A DNA stretch of 64,000 bases, taken from positions 186,001-250,000 of the forward strand of contig NZ_MIEU01000016.1 of assembly GCF_001968825.1 (NCBI RefSeq), read 5' to 3'. This document shows, one piece after another, positions 1 to 9,037 of this stretch (its first letter is position 1; every line of letters begins with the position of its first letter). A program made the translations under genes and the position numbers. Source of the stretch: Tersicoccus sp. Bi-70. GTDB taxonomy: Bacteria; Actinomycetota; Actinomycetes; Actinomycetales; Micrococcaceae. A model generated the notes under the pieces. It did not search any database, was not told the origin of the DNA, and saw only the letters and a list, made by a program, of their open reading frames with translations.

Positions 1-105
1 GGTGCCGCGGGTGCGGGACCGGACCAGACCGTCGACGACGAATCGCAGGGCCGCGCCCACGCCTCCGGCCGCGGCGATGCCGAGGAACAGGGCCGGGCCG
101 ATCAC
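1..105 (-). CDS. crcB: fluoride channel CrcB/FluC, second copy (partial)
   Basis: The first 35 codons of a second CrcB-like protein are visible; the rest lies beyond the window edge. The GTG start at 105 overlaps the stop of the preceding crcB gene as GTGA. The visible N-terminus is a hydrophobic Gly/Ala-rich helix followed by a GxGAALRF-type motif, as at the start of FluC fluoride channels. Many Gram-positive bacteria carry two adjacent crcB genes whose products form a heterodimeric fluoride channel, and the overlap fits that arrangement. Because only the start is present, the family call rests on this motif and on the neighbour. Confidence 0.75.
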   Translation of the reverse strand, partial: MIGPALFLGIAAAGGVGAALRFVVDGLVRSRTRGT

Positions 106-632
106 GACGTCGCCCCGTCGCCGTGCTCGGCCGGTGCCGTCCCGCGTTCGGAGCGGTGCGCCCCCGCCGCGGCGGTCGCGATGCCCGCCCATGCCGCTGC
201 CGTCCCGACGACCACACTGCCCGCCGCGTAGAGCAGCGCCGTGCCGGTCGCGGTCCCGGCCAGCTGGGCGGTGTCGACGGCGAGCGCGCTGTAGGTCGTG
301 AAGCCCCCGAGCACGCCCGTGCCGATCCCGAGCCGCGCCGCTCGGCGGCCGCCCTCGTCCGGCCCGCGCCGGGCCAGGAACTCGAGCAGCCAGCCGAGCA
401 CGAACGCGCCGACGACGTTGATGCCGAAGATGGTCAGGGGGAAGCCGTGAGGCGGCGCGGGGAACGTCAGGGCCAGCGCCTCGCGCACACCGGTACCGAC
501 CATCCCGCCGAGGGCGACGAGGAGGACCCACCGCATCCGCAGGTGCACCGGGCGGCGGGCGGCCGCCGCCTGCGGGTTCTCACCGACGGGCCCGGCACCG
601 GTGGCGCCCGACGCCGCGCGCTCCGCCCTCAC
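102..632 (-). CDS. crcB: fluoride efflux channel CrcB/FluC
   Basis: A 176-residue membrane protein of the CrcB/FluC family, which exports fluoride passively across the cytoplasmic membrane. Visible family features are the GGMVGTGVRE segment near residue 42, the FGINVVGAFVLGWL segment (the conserved G-x-N pore motif) and GVLGGFTTYSAL, the conserved GGxTTFS-type loop, followed by two more hydrophobic helices. The GTG start at 632 overlaps the stop of the Usp gene (GTGA), so translation is probably coupled. About 30 hydrophilic residues precede the first helix, longer than usual; a start further in is possible. I saw no fluoride riboswitch upstream. Confidence 0.88.
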   Translation of the reverse strand: MRAERAASGATGAGPVGENPQAAAARRPVHLRMRWVLLVALGGMVGTGVREALALTFPAPPHGFPLTIFGINVVGAFVLGWLLEFLARRGPDEGGRRAARLGIGTGVLGGFTTYSALAVDTAQLAGTATGTALLYAAGSVVVGTAAAWAGIATAAAGAHRSERGTAPAEHGDGATS

Positions 633-1204
633 GCGCGAGTCCGCGGGCGGTCGGCGGCCGCGGTGACGCCCGGGCTCGGCACCACGAGCACCGGCACCGT
701 CTGGCGGTGCGCCAGATGGGTGGCGACCGACCCCTCGAAGAACTCGCGCACCCCGGCGCGGAAGGACCGGTCGGCCGTCCCGACGACGATCAACTGCGCG
801 CCGACGGCCGCGGCCACGGCGGTCAGCACCTCGGCCGGGTCACCGGGCAGGAGGCGGATGGCGGGGTCGAGGTCACGGTCGGCTCGCAGCGCGGCCACCC
901 GCGCCTCGAGCAGGGTGCGCAGCCGGGGGCGGGCGTCGTCGTCCTGCTCGTCCGGGTCGAGCGCGACGACCGGCGCCTCCGGATCGGCGGCCGAGCGCGG
1001 GTCGGCCGGCAGGTGGGTCGGGTCGGCGGCGACGAGGATGAGCGGGGCGCCCAGCCGGGCGGCGAAGTCCGCGGCGGTGTCGAGCACGACGGCGGGCTGG
1101 CGGTCGGTGACGCCGACGACGACGGGGCCGGGTCGACCGCCGGGCCGGGGGTCGAGAGACGGCGAGCCGGGAACCGGTGAGTCCTGCGGGGGTGAGGCGG
1201 GCAC
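629..1204 (-). CDS. universal stress protein (UspA family)
   Basis: This 191-residue protein has one Usp domain. A VVVGVTDR strand opens the fold near residue 25, and the C-terminal half carries AAAVGAQLIVVGTADR followed by an arginine-rich loop, SVATHLAHRQTVPVLVVP, which matches the ATP-binding G-x2-G-x9-G(S/T) region of Usp proteins. The reading frame stays open upstream to 1375, but GTG at 1204 has AGGAG five bases before it and the added N-terminus would be low-complexity, so I use 1204. It heads an apparent operon with two crcB genes, each joined by a 4-base overlap. The cellular role of this Usp is not shown by the sequence. Confidence 0.85.
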   Translation of the reverse strand: MPASPPQDSPVPGSPSLDPRPGGRPGPVVVGVTDRQPAVVLDTAADFAARLGAPLILVAADPTHLPADPRSAADPEAPVVALDPDEQDDDARPRLRTLLEARVAALRADRDLDPAIRLLPGDPAEVLTAVAAAVGAQLIVVGTADRSFRAGVREFFEGSVATHLAHRQTVPVLVVPSPGVTAAADRPRTRA

Positions 1205-1550
1205 GGGTGCTCCTGTCCGGGGTGACGGGGCGGCCCGGGTCAGGGCAGCCCGATGACGGGACAGGGACCGTTGTCGGACCGCGCGATCACCGGTGCGGCC
1301 GAGGTTGGGGACGGCGGGCCCCACCGCCGTGACGCCGTCGGACCGGCCGGAGCGCGAACGCGGCGTCGTTCCCATTCAACCACCGACCGCGAGCAGAGGC
1401 CGCGCACCGAGGCCGCGCACGGAAGTCGCCGCAGGCCGCCCGGACGCACCGATGGCGCCGGCCCGGGTGGGTCGGCGCCATCGACGCGTTGGTCGGCATC
1501 CGGGTGGTCGGATGCCGGTCGGTCGGCTCCGGGAGCTCGGCTCCGGGAGC
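1205..1550. other. non-coding gap with a tandem 14-bp repeat
   Basis: This 346-base stretch lies between the end of the GNAT gene and the start of usp, both leftward. It should hold the usp-crcB promoter, but I recognise no clear -35/-10. At 1525-1552 a 14-bp unit (ggctccgggagctc) is repeated twice head to tail, reaching the GNAT stop codon; each copy contains a ctccgggag palindrome and the pair could act as a terminator. A gaggccgcgcac unit is also repeated near 1396-1420. No convincing gene is seen. Confidence 0.45.
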
Positions 1551-2459
1551 TCAGTCGGCGACGATGAGCGTCTCCTGGACGACCTCGGCGCGCCCGTCGG
1601 CGACGAGCGGGGCGAGCAGGTCGGCCAGGTCGCCCATCGACTCGTCCACCTCGAGGGCCACCGGGTAGGAGGCGACGAGCAGCGCGAGCAGCTGGCTGAG
1701 CGCGAAGGACGGGTTGTGCGCCGTCGTGTCGTAGCCCAGCAGCACGTCGGTCGGCTCGTTCTCCGGCGCATCCAGCGCGGGATTGTCCGGCGGCGCGGGC
1801 GCGTAGCTGATCGCGAAGGCGGTGATGGCCCCCTTCGTCCGGAGCACGACCGCACCGTGGGCGCCGGCGGCCTCACCGAGGAACAGCTGGTTGACGCGCC
1901 CCACGGACAGCTCGGCAGGCGGATCCCACTGGTGCACCGCCCGGTAGAAGTCCCACAGGGCCGTCGTCAGCTCGACCGAGCCGGTGGCCAGGTCCTCGAT
2001 GACCTGCGAGCCGTCCTCGTGCAGCGGCACCAGCGGCAGCGCCTGCGGCTTCACGACGACGACCTGCGAGCGCTGCAGCGGGCCGAACCCGGCAGACGCC
2101 GCGAAGGACGCGCCCGGCGAGCCGAGCTCGACCTTGGCGCGCAGCCGCTGCACGGGAGCGGCGCCGGTCTCCTGCTTGAGCATGGCGAGCAGGGTGGAGC
2201 CGATGCCCTCCCGCTGCCGTTCGCGGGCCACCTCGACGTAGATCCAGAGCCGCTCCGGGTGCACCGACGCCTCGCTGACCACGCCGGCGGCCACGGGCAC
2301 GCCGTCGTCCTCCGCCACGATGGTGCGCACGAACGGGCTCTCCGACGCCGGGCGCAGCAGCGCGCGGCCCCCGGCCAGCGCCGGGTGGGACGCGTCGCCG
2401 AGGATCTGCAGCAGCTCCAGGTCGTCGCCCTCGGCCCACGGGCGGTAGGTGATGCTCAC
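1551..2459 (-). CDS. GNAT-type N-acetyltransferase, two-lobed
   Basis: A 302-residue protein whose N-terminal half is a GNAT acetyltransferase domain. It starts with [15 protein letters not shown], then a strand ([22 protein letters not shown], residues ~68-90) that holds the Q/R-x-x-G-x-G/A acetyl-CoA binding motif as RQREGIGS. The C-terminal half may be a second, degenerate GNAT-like lobe. The GTG start overlaps the stop of glyS as GTGA, so the two are co-translated. The substrate cannot be told; an adjacent glycyl-tRNA synthetase does not prove a role in translation. Reading further upstream in this frame would run inside glyS and is rejected. Confidence 0.8.
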   Translation of the reverse strand: MSITYRPWAEGDDLELLQILGDASHPALAGGRALLRPASESPFVRTIVAEDDGVPVAAGVVSEASVHPERLWIYVEVARERQREGIGSTLLAMLKQETGAAPVQRLRAKVELGSPGASFAASAGFGPLQRSQVVVVKPQALPLVPLHEDGSQVIEDLATGSVELTTALWDFYRAVHQWDPPAELSVGRVNQLFLGEAAGAHGAVVLRTKGAITAFAISYAPAPPDNPALDAPENEPTDVLLGYDTTAHNPSFALSQLLALLVASYPVALEVDESMGDLADLLAPLVADGRAEVVQETLIVAD

Positions 2460-3838
2460 GCGCCGGCCAGCCGCTCGGAGAGGTAGGTGGTGACCTGGTC
2501 GAGGGAGACGCGCTCCTGGCCCATCGTGTCCCGCTCGCGGATGGTCACGGCCTGGTCCTCGAGGGTGTCGAAGTCGACCGTGACGCAGAACGGGGTGCCG
2601 ATCTCGTCCTGGCGGCGGTAGCGGCGGCCGATCGCGCCGGCGTCGTCGAAGTCGATGTTCCAGCGCTTGCGCAGCTCGGCGGCCAGGTCCCGCGCCTTCG
2701 GCGACAGGTTCTCGTTGCGGGACAGCGGCAGGACGGCGGCCTTGACCGGGGCCAGCCGCGGGTCCAGCTTGAGCACGGTACGCTTGTCGACGCCGCCCTT
2801 GGCGTTGGGGGCCTCGTCCTCGGCGTACGCGTCGACGAGGAACGCCATCATCGACCGGGTCAGGCCGAAGGACGGCTCGATGACGTACGGGGTGTACCGC
2901 TCGCCGGAGTTCTGGTCGAAGTACTGCAGCTTGGTGCCCGACGCCTCGGAGTGGTTGGTCAGGTCGAAGTCCGTCCGGTTGGCGACGCCCATCAGCTCGC
3001 CCCACGCGTTGCCCTGGAAGCCGAAGCGGTACTCGAGGTCGATGGTGCCGGCCGAGTAGTGCGCCCGCTCGTCCTCGGGGACGTCGAGGCGGCGCATGTT
3101 GTCCGGGTTGATGCCGAGGTCCACGAACCAGTCCCAGCAGGACTCGACCCAGTGCTCGAACCAGCGCTGCGCCTCGTCGGGGGCCGTGAAGAACTCGATC
3201 TCCATCTGCTCGAACTCGCGGGTGCGGAAGATGAAGTTACCGGGCGTGATCTCGTTGCGGAACGCCTTGCCGACCTGCCCGATGCCGAACGGCGGCTTCT
3301 TGCGGGCCGCGGTGACGACGTTGAGGAAGTTGACGAAGATGCCCTGTGCCGTCTCGGGCCGCAGGTAGTGCAAGCCTTCCTCGTTGTCGACGGGACCGAG
3401 GAAGGTCTTCATCAGGCCCGAGAACTGCTGCGGCTCGGTCCAGTTGCCCTCCTGGCCGGTCTCCGGATCGCGGATGTCGGCGAGGCCGTTGACCGGCGGC
3501 TTCCCGTGCTTGGCGATGTACGCCTCCACGAGGTGGTCCGCCCGGTAGCGCTTGTGGGTGTGCAGGGACTCGACCAGCGGGTCGGTGAACGTGGCGACGT
3601 GCCCGGAGGCCTCCCACACGCGCTTCGGCAGGATGATCGACGAGTCGAGGCCGACCATGTCCTCGCGGCCGCGCACGAACGTCTGCCACCAGGCGGCCTT
3701 GATGTTCTCCTTCAGCTCCGCGCCGAGCGGGCCGTAGTCCCACGCCGAGCGGGAACCGCCGTAGATCTCACCCGCCTGGAAGACGAACCCCCGGCGCTTG
3801 GCCAGGTTGATGACGGAATCGAGGCGGGTTGCTGGCAT
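2456..3838 (-). CDS. glyS: glycyl-tRNA synthetase (class II, alpha2 type)
   Basis: A 460-residue single-chain glycyl-tRNA synthetase that charges tRNA-Gly with glycine using ATP in the cytoplasm. The class II core is clear. After a [20 protein letters not shown] opening and motif 1 region, motif 2 is [21 protein letters not shown] (residues ~190-212), and motif 3 contains [14 protein letters not shown], whose arginine binds ATP. The C-terminal ~90 residues ([12 protein letters not shown] onward) form the HGTP anticodon-binding domain. Length and architecture match the bacterial/eukaryotic-like homodimeric enzyme rather than the alpha2beta2 GlyQ/GlyS form. The stop overlaps the start of the GNAT gene. 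No T-box leader is visible upstream. Confidence 0.97.
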   Translation of the reverse strand: MPATRLDSVINLAKRRGFVFQAGEIYGGSRSAWDYGPLGAELKENIKAAWWQTFVRGREDMVGLDSSIILPKRVWEASGHVATFTDPLVESLHTHKRYRADHLVEAYIAKHGKPPVNGLADIRDPETGQEGNWTEPQQFSGLMKTFLGPVDNEEGLHYLRPETAQGIFVNFLNVVTAARKKPPFGIGQVGKAFRNEITPGNFIFRTREFEQMEIEFFTAPDEAQRWFEHWVESCWDWFVDLGINPDNMRRLDVPEDERAHYSAGTIDLEYRFGFQGNAWGELMGVANRTDFDLTNHSEASGTKLQYFDQNSGERYTPYVIEPSFGLTRSMMAFLVDAYAEDEAPNAKGGVDKRTVLKLDPRLAPVKAAVLPLSRNENLSPKARDLAAELRKRWNIDFDDAGAIGRRYRRQDEIGTPFCVTVDFDTLEDQAVTIRERDTMGQERVSLDQVTTYLSERLAGA

Positions 3839-3906
3839 GAGGTGAGGGCTCCAATGGGGGTCGTGGCCGCTGGATGCGGGCCCAGGCCGGAAAGGCAGCT
3901 ACCACC

Positions 3907-5022
3907 CTACCGCGCAGGCCGGTCGGCGTCGGTGCGGCGGGCGGGCCCGTCGACGTCGTCGTTCCCGTGGCTCTCCTGCTCCTGCCGGGCCCGGCGGCCG
4001 GCGTCCGCGAACCGCCGCTGCGACTGCCACGGCAGGGTCGCGACGAGGACGGCGACGAAGGTCAGGGCAGTGCCGCCGATGGTCGCGGCGGCGACGTGCG
4101 CGCCACCGGCCGGGGCGAAGAGGTCGAGGCCGAGGGAGCCGAGCAGCTGGCCGGCGATGGTGCCCAGGCCGAGCAGCAGCACGCCGAGCCGCGGGGCGAG
4201 CAGCGCGCTGAGCGAGACGGCGACGATGCCGAGCGGGCCGGGCAGAAACGCCCACCACGCCGTCGGGAACGTGCCCGTCGTCGGGACGAACGCCTGCTTG
4301 ATGGCCCACGCGATCACCAGCACGATCGCGCCGGCGGTGAAGTTGGTCGTGGCGGGGATCATCGGAGTCCCGGCCGCGGCGCCGATGCGGCCGTTCATGG
4401 CCTGCTGGAACCCGTAGAGCAGACCGCTGATCACCGGCAGCACGAGGGGGCCGATGACCGCACCCAGGTCGGTGCTGCCGCTGAAGTCCGGCGAGACGGC
4501 CCAGACGACCGCGATGATGGTCAGCACCGAGCCGATCAGCCGCCACCGTGACGGCGGTCGGGGCTCCCGCGCGCCGAAGCCGGTCGCGTCGACGAGGACG
4601 CCGCTGATGGTCTGGCCCGCGACGAGGGAGACCGTGAAGATGGCGACGCCGAGGATCGCCACGGTCAGGCTCTGCGCCAGCACGACGTTCGCGCCGATGG
4701 CCCCGGCCACGAGGTACCAGGCGGGCAGGTCCCCGGAGCGGATGGCCCGGATCAGGCGGGCGGCGCGGCGCCGGCCGGCCGGGACGAGCGCCACCCCGAT
4801 CAGCAGGACCACCGCGCCGACGCCGAAGCTCAGGGCCGCGGCCGCGAACCCGTCGTGGAACTGGCCGGCGACGGCGCCGTTGATGCGGGACTGGAAGGCG
4901 AAGGCGACGCCGCCGACGATCGCGAGGAGGGCGCCGACGGGGGCGGGGATGTGCACCCGGGGCCGCGGGGTATCAGCGGTCGAGGTCGCGGCATCGTCGG
5001 GCGTCACGCGGTCGGCAGTCAC
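3907..5022 (-). CDS. DMT-family transporter (YdcZ/DUF606 type)
   Basis: A 371-residue polytopic membrane protein with two tandem DUF606/YdcZ units of about 150 residues. The first starts at PVGALLAIVGGVAFAFQSRINGAVAGQ, and the second at ISGLLYGFQQAMNGRIGAAAGTPM; both carry the conserved Q-x-x-x-N-G signature. About ten hydrophobic helices are visible. Family members belong to the drug/metabolite transporter superfamily; substrates are mostly unknown. It stands alone between glyS and the divergent S4 gene. The N-terminal ~25 residues and C-terminal ~35 residues are polar tails. Confidence 0.85.
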   Translation of the reverse strand: MTADRVTPDDAATSTADTPRPRVHIPAPVGALLAIVGGVAFAFQSRINGAVAGQFHDGFAAAALSFGVGAVVLLIGVALVPAGRRRAARLIRAIRSGDLPAWYLVAGAIGANVVLAQSLTVAILGVAIFTVSLVAGQTISGVLVDATGFGAREPRPPSRWRLIGSVLTIIAVVWAVSPDFSGSTDLGAVIGPLVLPVISGLLYGFQQAMNGRIGAAAGTPMIPATTNFTAGAIVLVIAWAIKQAFVPTTGTFPTAWWAFLPGPLGIVAVSLSALLAPRLGVLLLGLGTIAGQLLGSLGLDLFAPAGGAHVAAATIGGTALTFVAVLVATLPWQSQRRFADAGRRARQEQESHGNDDVDGPARRTDADRPAR

Positions 5023-5170
5023 ACCCTCCAGCCTAGGCCGCTCCCCCGGCCCGCCGGGCGGTCCGTCGTCGTCGCGTCACGCGGGGTCTCGGCCGGTTGC
5101 GCTCGGTCGTGCCCGGCCTCCCGGCGCTGGCGGCCCCGGGCCGGACGCGCGTGCGTGGGACACTGGGCCG

Positions 5171-5386
5171 GTGAGTGACTTCGAGGAGATCGGCCTTCGC
5201 GATACGACCATCCGGCTCGGTCAGCTGCTGAAGCTGGCCAACCTGGCCGAGGACGGCATCGACGCCAAGCGCCTGATCGAGGAGGGCCTCGTCAAGGTCA
5301 ACGGGGACATCGAGACCCGGCGCGGCCGGCAGGTGCGCTCCGGTGACGTGGTCGAGGTCAACGGGACGGGCGTCCGCGTCGCCTGA
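5171..5386 (+). CDS. small S4-domain RNA-binding protein
   Basis: A 71-residue protein that is almost entirely one S4 RNA-binding domain. IRLGQLLKLANLAEDGIDAKRLIEEGLVKVNGD is the typical alpha-alpha-beta opening, followed by ETRRGRQVRSGDVVEVNG. This matches the YaaA/YbcJ type of free-standing S4 protein, thought to act on RNA or ribosomes. The start is a GTG at 5171; no strong ribosome binding site is seen. It faces away from the DMT gene and towards the esterase gene, which ends 30 bases downstream on the other strand. Confidence 0.88.
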   Translation: MSDFEEIGLRDTTIRLGQLLKLANLAEDGIDAKRLIEEGLVKVNGDIETRRGRQVRSGDVVEVNGTGVRVA

Positions 5387-5416
5387 CGCTTCACCCGAGG
5401 GTTCTCCCCCGGCCCG

Positions 5417-6088
5417 TCAGCCCAGCAGGTGATGGGTGAGGAACTCGTTGACGTGCCGCAGTTCCTGCTCGTTGATCCCGTGGCCCATCCCGGCGTAGAG
5501 CACCTTCATCAGATCGACCTTCCCGCGCAGCCACGCGGCGGTCTGCTCGGCCAGCTCGACGGGGATGACGTCGTCCTCCTGGTCCCGGCCCCAGAACATC
5601 GGCGGCCGGCGGGCGGTCAGCGCGGCGTCGTCGAAGTAGCCGTCGGCGCTGGTGTCGACGTTCCCGTCCTCGACCAGCACGAAGCCGGAGCAGCCGACGA
5701 TGACGGCGAAGTCCTCCGGCGCGTGACGCAGCATCGACGTCGCCACCGCCATCCCCTGGGAGAAACCGAGCAGACTGACGCTGCTGAAGTCGCCCCGCAC
5801 GCCGTCGAGCCAGGTGAACAAGGTGCGGCACGCGTCGATCGCGGCACCGCCGGAGTAGCCGACGGCCCTGCCGGTCGGGTCGAACTGCAGGTCGAACCAG
5901 GAGAAACCCGGCTCCATCGGGTGGGGCGCGCGGACCGCGGCGTAGGTGATGCCGGCGGGCAGGAACGGCACGAGAGCGGCGAGGTCGCGCTCGTCGGCGC
6001 CGTAGCCGTGGAGCAGGAGGACGAGGGGCGTTCCCGCGCGCTCGGAAGCGGGCGCGGACCACCACACGGACAGATCGGGGGACGTCAC
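5417..6088 (-). CDS. alpha/beta hydrolase, phospholipase/carboxylesterase family
   Basis: A 223-residue serine hydrolase of the Abhydrolase_2 (carboxylesterase/acyl-protein thioesterase-like) family. An oxyanion LLHGYGADERD motif sits at residues ~25-35. The nucleophile is Ser110 in GFSQG, the acid is probably Asp172 or Asp173 in DQEDDVIP, and the base is His203 in GMGHGI, all with normal spacing. No signal peptide is present, so it should be cytoplasmic. The start is GTG at 6088, divergent from the SGNH hydrolase. The substrate is unknown. Confidence 0.85.
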   Translation of the reverse strand: MTSPDLSVWWSAPASERAGTPLVLLLHGYGADERDLAALVPFLPAGITYAAVRAPHPMEPGFSWFDLQFDPTGRAVGYSGGAAIDACRTLFTWLDGVRGDFSSVSLLGFSQGMAVATSMLRHAPEDFAVIVGCSGFVLVEDGNVDTSADGYFDDAALTARRPPMFWGRDQEDDVIPVELAEQTAAWLRGKVDLMKVLYAGMGHGINEQELRHVNEFLTHHLLG

Positions 6089-6228
6089 CGCGCCATTGTG
6101 CCACGGTCACCGCGAGGCTCCGTCCCTCCGTCGGCTCGTCGATCGATGTCCCCTCCGGCTCGAGATCGGCCTCCGTGCGACCTCTCGTGACGAGCTCCGG
6201 CTGGGCGCGCGAGTGGCACGATGGGGGG

Positions 6229-7050
6229 GTGAGTGAGAACGTGACCGACCAGCACCAGCCCGTGCACCCGTGGACCCGGTACGTGGCCCTCGGCGACTCG
6301 TTCACGGAGGGCATCGGGGACCCGGAGCCCGCCGCGGAGGGCGGTCACCGCGGCTGGGCGGACCGGTTGGCCGAGGAGCTGGGCCGGACGGCGGGCGACT
6401 TCGCCTACGCCAACCTCGCGATCCGCGGCCGGCTGCTCGACCAGATCATCGCCGAGCAGGTCGACCCCGCGCTGGAGCTCAAGCCGGACCTGGTCACCAT
6501 CTCCGCCGGCGGCAACGACATCATCCGCCGGGCCGACCCGGACGCGGTCGCCGCTCGGCTGGACGGCGCGATCGGCCGGCTCGCCGACTCGGGCGCCACG
6601 GTGCTGCTGTTCACGGGCCCGGACATCCGCGACACCCCGGTGCTCGGGGCGATCCGCGGCCGGGTGGCCATCTTCAACGAGAACCTGCACACCGTGGCGA
6701 AGCGGCACGACGCCGTCATCGCCGACATGTGGTCGCTGCGCGAGCTGCTGGAGCCGCAGATGTGGGCGCCGGACCGGCTGCACTTCTCCCCGCTCGGCCA
6801 CCACCGGATCGCCATGATGGCGCTCGACGCCCTGAACGTCCCGCACGACCTGCACCCGATGCAGGCGAGCCCGCTGCCCTCGCGGACGTGGCGGCAGGCC
6901 CGCAGCGAGGACCTGGTCTGGGCGCGCGAGTACCTGGCGCCGTGGGTGCTGCGCCGCATCCGGCGGGTCTCCTCGAGCGACCACGTCTCCGCGAAGCGCC
7001 CCGTACCCGGGCCGGTGTTCGGCCCCGGCATGCCGCCCGGCGCGGAGTAG
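6229..7050 (+). CDS. SGNH/GDSL hydrolase
   Basis: A 273-residue esterase-type protein of the SGNH family. Block I is ALGDSFTEG (catalytic Ser24). Block II is a glycine in ANLAIRG, block III is SAGGNDI, and block V supplies Asp and His in DRLHFSPLGHHRI. The frame extends to 6175, but GTG at 6229 directly after a run of G begins the natural protein. There is no secretion signal. The C-terminal ~60 residues after the fold are Arg/Pro-rich and not recognised. The gene is followed 27 bases later by a LysE-type exporter in the same direction, so the two may be co-transcribed. Confidence 0.85.
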   Translation: MSENVTDQHQPVHPWTRYVALGDSFTEGIGDPEPAAEGGHRGWADRLAEELGRTAGDFAYANLAIRGRLLDQIIAEQVDPALELKPDLVTISAGGNDIIRRADPDAVAARLDGAIGRLADSGATVLLFTGPDIRDTPVLGAIRGRVAIFNENLHTVAKRHDAVIADMWSLRELLEPQMWAPDRLHFSPLGHHRIAMMALDALNVPHDLHPMQASPLPSRTWRQARSEDLVWAREYLAPWVLRRIRRVSSSDHVSAKRPVPGPVFGPGMPPGAE

Positions 7051-7077
7051 AACGGGGAGCACCCGTAGCCTGAGGCG

Positions 7078-7746
7078 GTGACGATCCTCGACGCCGTCCT
7101 CGCCTTCGCCCTGCTCGCGGGCCTGCTCACGCTGGTGCCCGGGCTCGACACCGCCCTCGTGCTGCGGTCCTCCCTGACCCGCACGCGCCCCTGCGCGTGG
7201 GCGACCGCCGCCGGTGTCGCGACCGGCGCGATGGTGTGGGGCGTCGCTGCCGCGGTCGGCGTCTCCGCCCTGCTGACCGCGTCGGAAGTGGCCTACCGGG
7301 CGCTGACCGTGGCCGGCGCGGCGTACATGCTCTGGCTCGGCGGGTCGATGATCGTCCGGTCGGTGCGCCACGGCCGGTCCCTGCCCCAGCAGCTCGACGA
7401 CCAGCTCCCGCCCGCGCCGTCCTCGGCCTGGCGCGGCTGGCTCGTGGGCGCCGGCACCAACCTGCTCAACCCCAAGGTCGGCGTCTTCTCCATCGCGACC
7501 ATCCCGCAGTTCCTCCCGGCCGGGGTGCCGCCGCTGCTGATGGGCGCGATCCTCGCCGGTGTGCACGCCGCCCTGACCATGACCTGGTTCAGCGTGCTGA
7601 TCGTCGGCGGCCGGGCGGCGCGGCGGTGGCTCTCCAGCCCGCGGTCCCTGCGGATCGTCGACCGGGTCACCGGCGTCGTGCTGCTCGGGTTCGGCGGGAC
7701 GCTCGCGGTCGAGTCGGTCACCGGCGGAGCCCCGACCGTCCGCTGA
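7078..7746 (+). CDS. LysE-family amino-acid/metabolite exporter
   Basis: A 222-residue membrane protein with the RhtB/LysE pattern of six helices. The N-terminal LTLVPGLDTALVLR segment corresponds to the family's conserved PGPN/D motif, AAGVATGAMVWG follows, and AGTNLLNPKVGVF carries the conserved N-P-K in the middle. Such proteins export amino acids or related compounds with proton exchange. The GTG start lies 27 bases after the SGNH gene. It converges with metX, with 139 bases between the stops. Confidence 0.87.
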   Translation: MTILDAVLAFALLAGLLTLVPGLDTALVLRSSLTRTRPCAWATAAGVATGAMVWGVAAAVGVSALLTASEVAYRALTVAGAAYMLWLGGSMIVRSVRHGRSLPQQLDDQLPPAPSSAWRGWLVGAGTNLLNPKVGVFSIATIPQFLPAGVPPLLMGAILAGVHAALTMTWFSVLIVGGRAARRWLSSPRSLRIVDRVTGVVLLGFGGTLAVESVTGGAPTVR

Positions 7747-7885
7747 CGAATCGCAGGCGGAGCGTTCGCTACACCGAGTGAGACGGCTGTGACGGGAGTG
7801 GCGCCGACGACGCCTCATCCGCCCCACCGGCCACACTCGCGGTAGCCGTTGCACCGCAAGCGCACCGGGCACCGGAAGCGACCAC

Positions 7886-9037
7886 TCAGCGGCCGAAGAC
7901 GTGCGCGTCCAGCAGGGCGCCGAGCTGGTCCATCTCGGTGAGGAACCCGTCGTGCCCGATGGCGGCGTCGATCAGGTGCACCGACACGTCCCCCGGCAGC
8001 GCGGCGGCCAGCTCGAAGGACTGCTCGGGCAGGTACAGCCGGTCCGAGGTGACCGCGGCGACGAGGAACTCGGCCCGCACCCCGGCGAGCGCCTGCTCGA
8101 GGCTGCCGCGGCCGCGGGCGACGTCGTGGCTCATCAGCGCGTCGGAGAGCACGATGTAGCTGTTCGCGTCGAAGCGGGCGGCCAAGGACGTGGCCTTGTG
8201 GTCCAGATAGCTCTCGACGGCGTACCGACCGCGGGAGGCGTTGGTCCCACTGAAGGGGTCCTCCCCCGTCTGCGGGTTCCGGCCGAACCGGGCACCGAGC
8301 TCCGCCTCGCTGCGGTAGGTGATGTGCGCGATCCGGCGGGCGATGCCGAGGCCGGCCGCGGGCGCCGGACCGTCGTAGTAGTTGCCGTCGGCGAAGTCCG
8401 GGTCGTTGCGGATGGCGAGCAGCTGTGGCTGCGCCCACGCGATCTGCTCGGCCGTCGAGGACGCCCCGATCGCCAGCACCGCGCACCGCCGCACCGCGTC
8501 CGGGAACGTCACCGCCCACTCCAGCGCCCGGGCTCCGCCCATGGACCCGCCGATCACGAGCGAGAAGACGTCGATGCCGAGCGCCTCCGCGAGCCGCTTC
8601 TCCGCGTGCGCGGCGTCGCGGAGGGTGATCTGCGGGAACCGCGACCCCCAGGGCCGCCCGTCCGCGGCGAGCGAGGACGGGCCGGTCGACCCGTAGCAGC
8701 CGCCGACCATGTTGATCGAGACGACGAACACCTCGTCCGTGTCCAGCGGCCGGCCCGGCCCCACCAGGGTGTCCCACCAGCCCGGCACGTCGGTGTCCCC
8801 CCGGGCGACGTGCGAGGAGCCGGTCAGGGCGTGGTGGATGAGGACGGCGTTGGACGCGTCCGCGTTCAGGGTGCCCCACGTCTCGTAGGCGAGCACGACG
8901 TCGGGCAGGACGCCGCCGCCCTCCAGCGGGAGGTCGCCCACGGACGCGAAGCGCACCGCATCGGCCGCCTCGCCGAGGGAGGCGAGGGCGGAACGCGCCT
9001 GCTGCTGGTGCTGCTGCTGGTCCGGGAGCACACTCAT
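7886..9037 (-). CDS. metX: homoserine O-acetyltransferase
   Basis: A 383-residue alpha/beta-hydrolase-fold acyltransferase that makes O-acetyl-L-homoserine from homoserine and acetyl-CoA, supplying the MetY substrate. The nucleophile serine is in VIGGSMGGARALEW. The acid is in TSDRLYLPEQ, and the base in GHDGFLTEMDQL. The N-terminal ALTGSSHVAR and GGCYGSTGP segments are family signatures. The ATG start overlaps the metY stop as ATGA, so the pair is translationally coupled and shares the SAM-IV riboswitch upstream of metY. The N-terminus has a short Gln-rich run. Acetyl versus succinyl specificity is inferred from the MetX family, not shown. Confidence 0.95.
   Translation of the reverse strand: MSVLPDQQQHQQQARSALASLGEAADAVRFASVGDLPLEGGGVLPDVVLAYETWGTLNADASNAVLIHHALTGSSHVARGDTDVPGWWDTLVGPGRPLDTDEVFVVSINMVGGCYGSTGPSSLAADGRPWGSRFPQITLRDAAHAEKRLAEALGIDVFSLVIGGSMGGARALEWAVTFPDAVRRCAVLAIGASSTAEQIAWAQPQLLAIRNDPDFADGNYYDGPAPAAGLGIARRIAHITYRSEAELGARFGRNPQTGEDPFSGTNASRGRYAVESYLDHKATSLAARFDANSYIVLSDALMSHDVARGRGSLEQALAGVRAEFLVAAVTSDRLYLPEQSFELAAALPGDVSVHLIDAAIGHDGFLTEMDQLGALLDAHVFGR

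Noticed and set aside
633-1550. Fluoride riboswitch for the crcB genes
   Set aside because: The crcB genes are internal to a usp operon and no crcB motif is visible in the leader.
1551-3005. A 484-codon frame giving a longer GNAT protein
   Set aside because: The upstream part is out-of-frame glyS; the GTG at 2459 overlapping the glyS stop is the natural start.
3839-3906. T-box or other leader upstream of glyS
   Set aside because: The space is only 68 bases and contains no T-box sequence.
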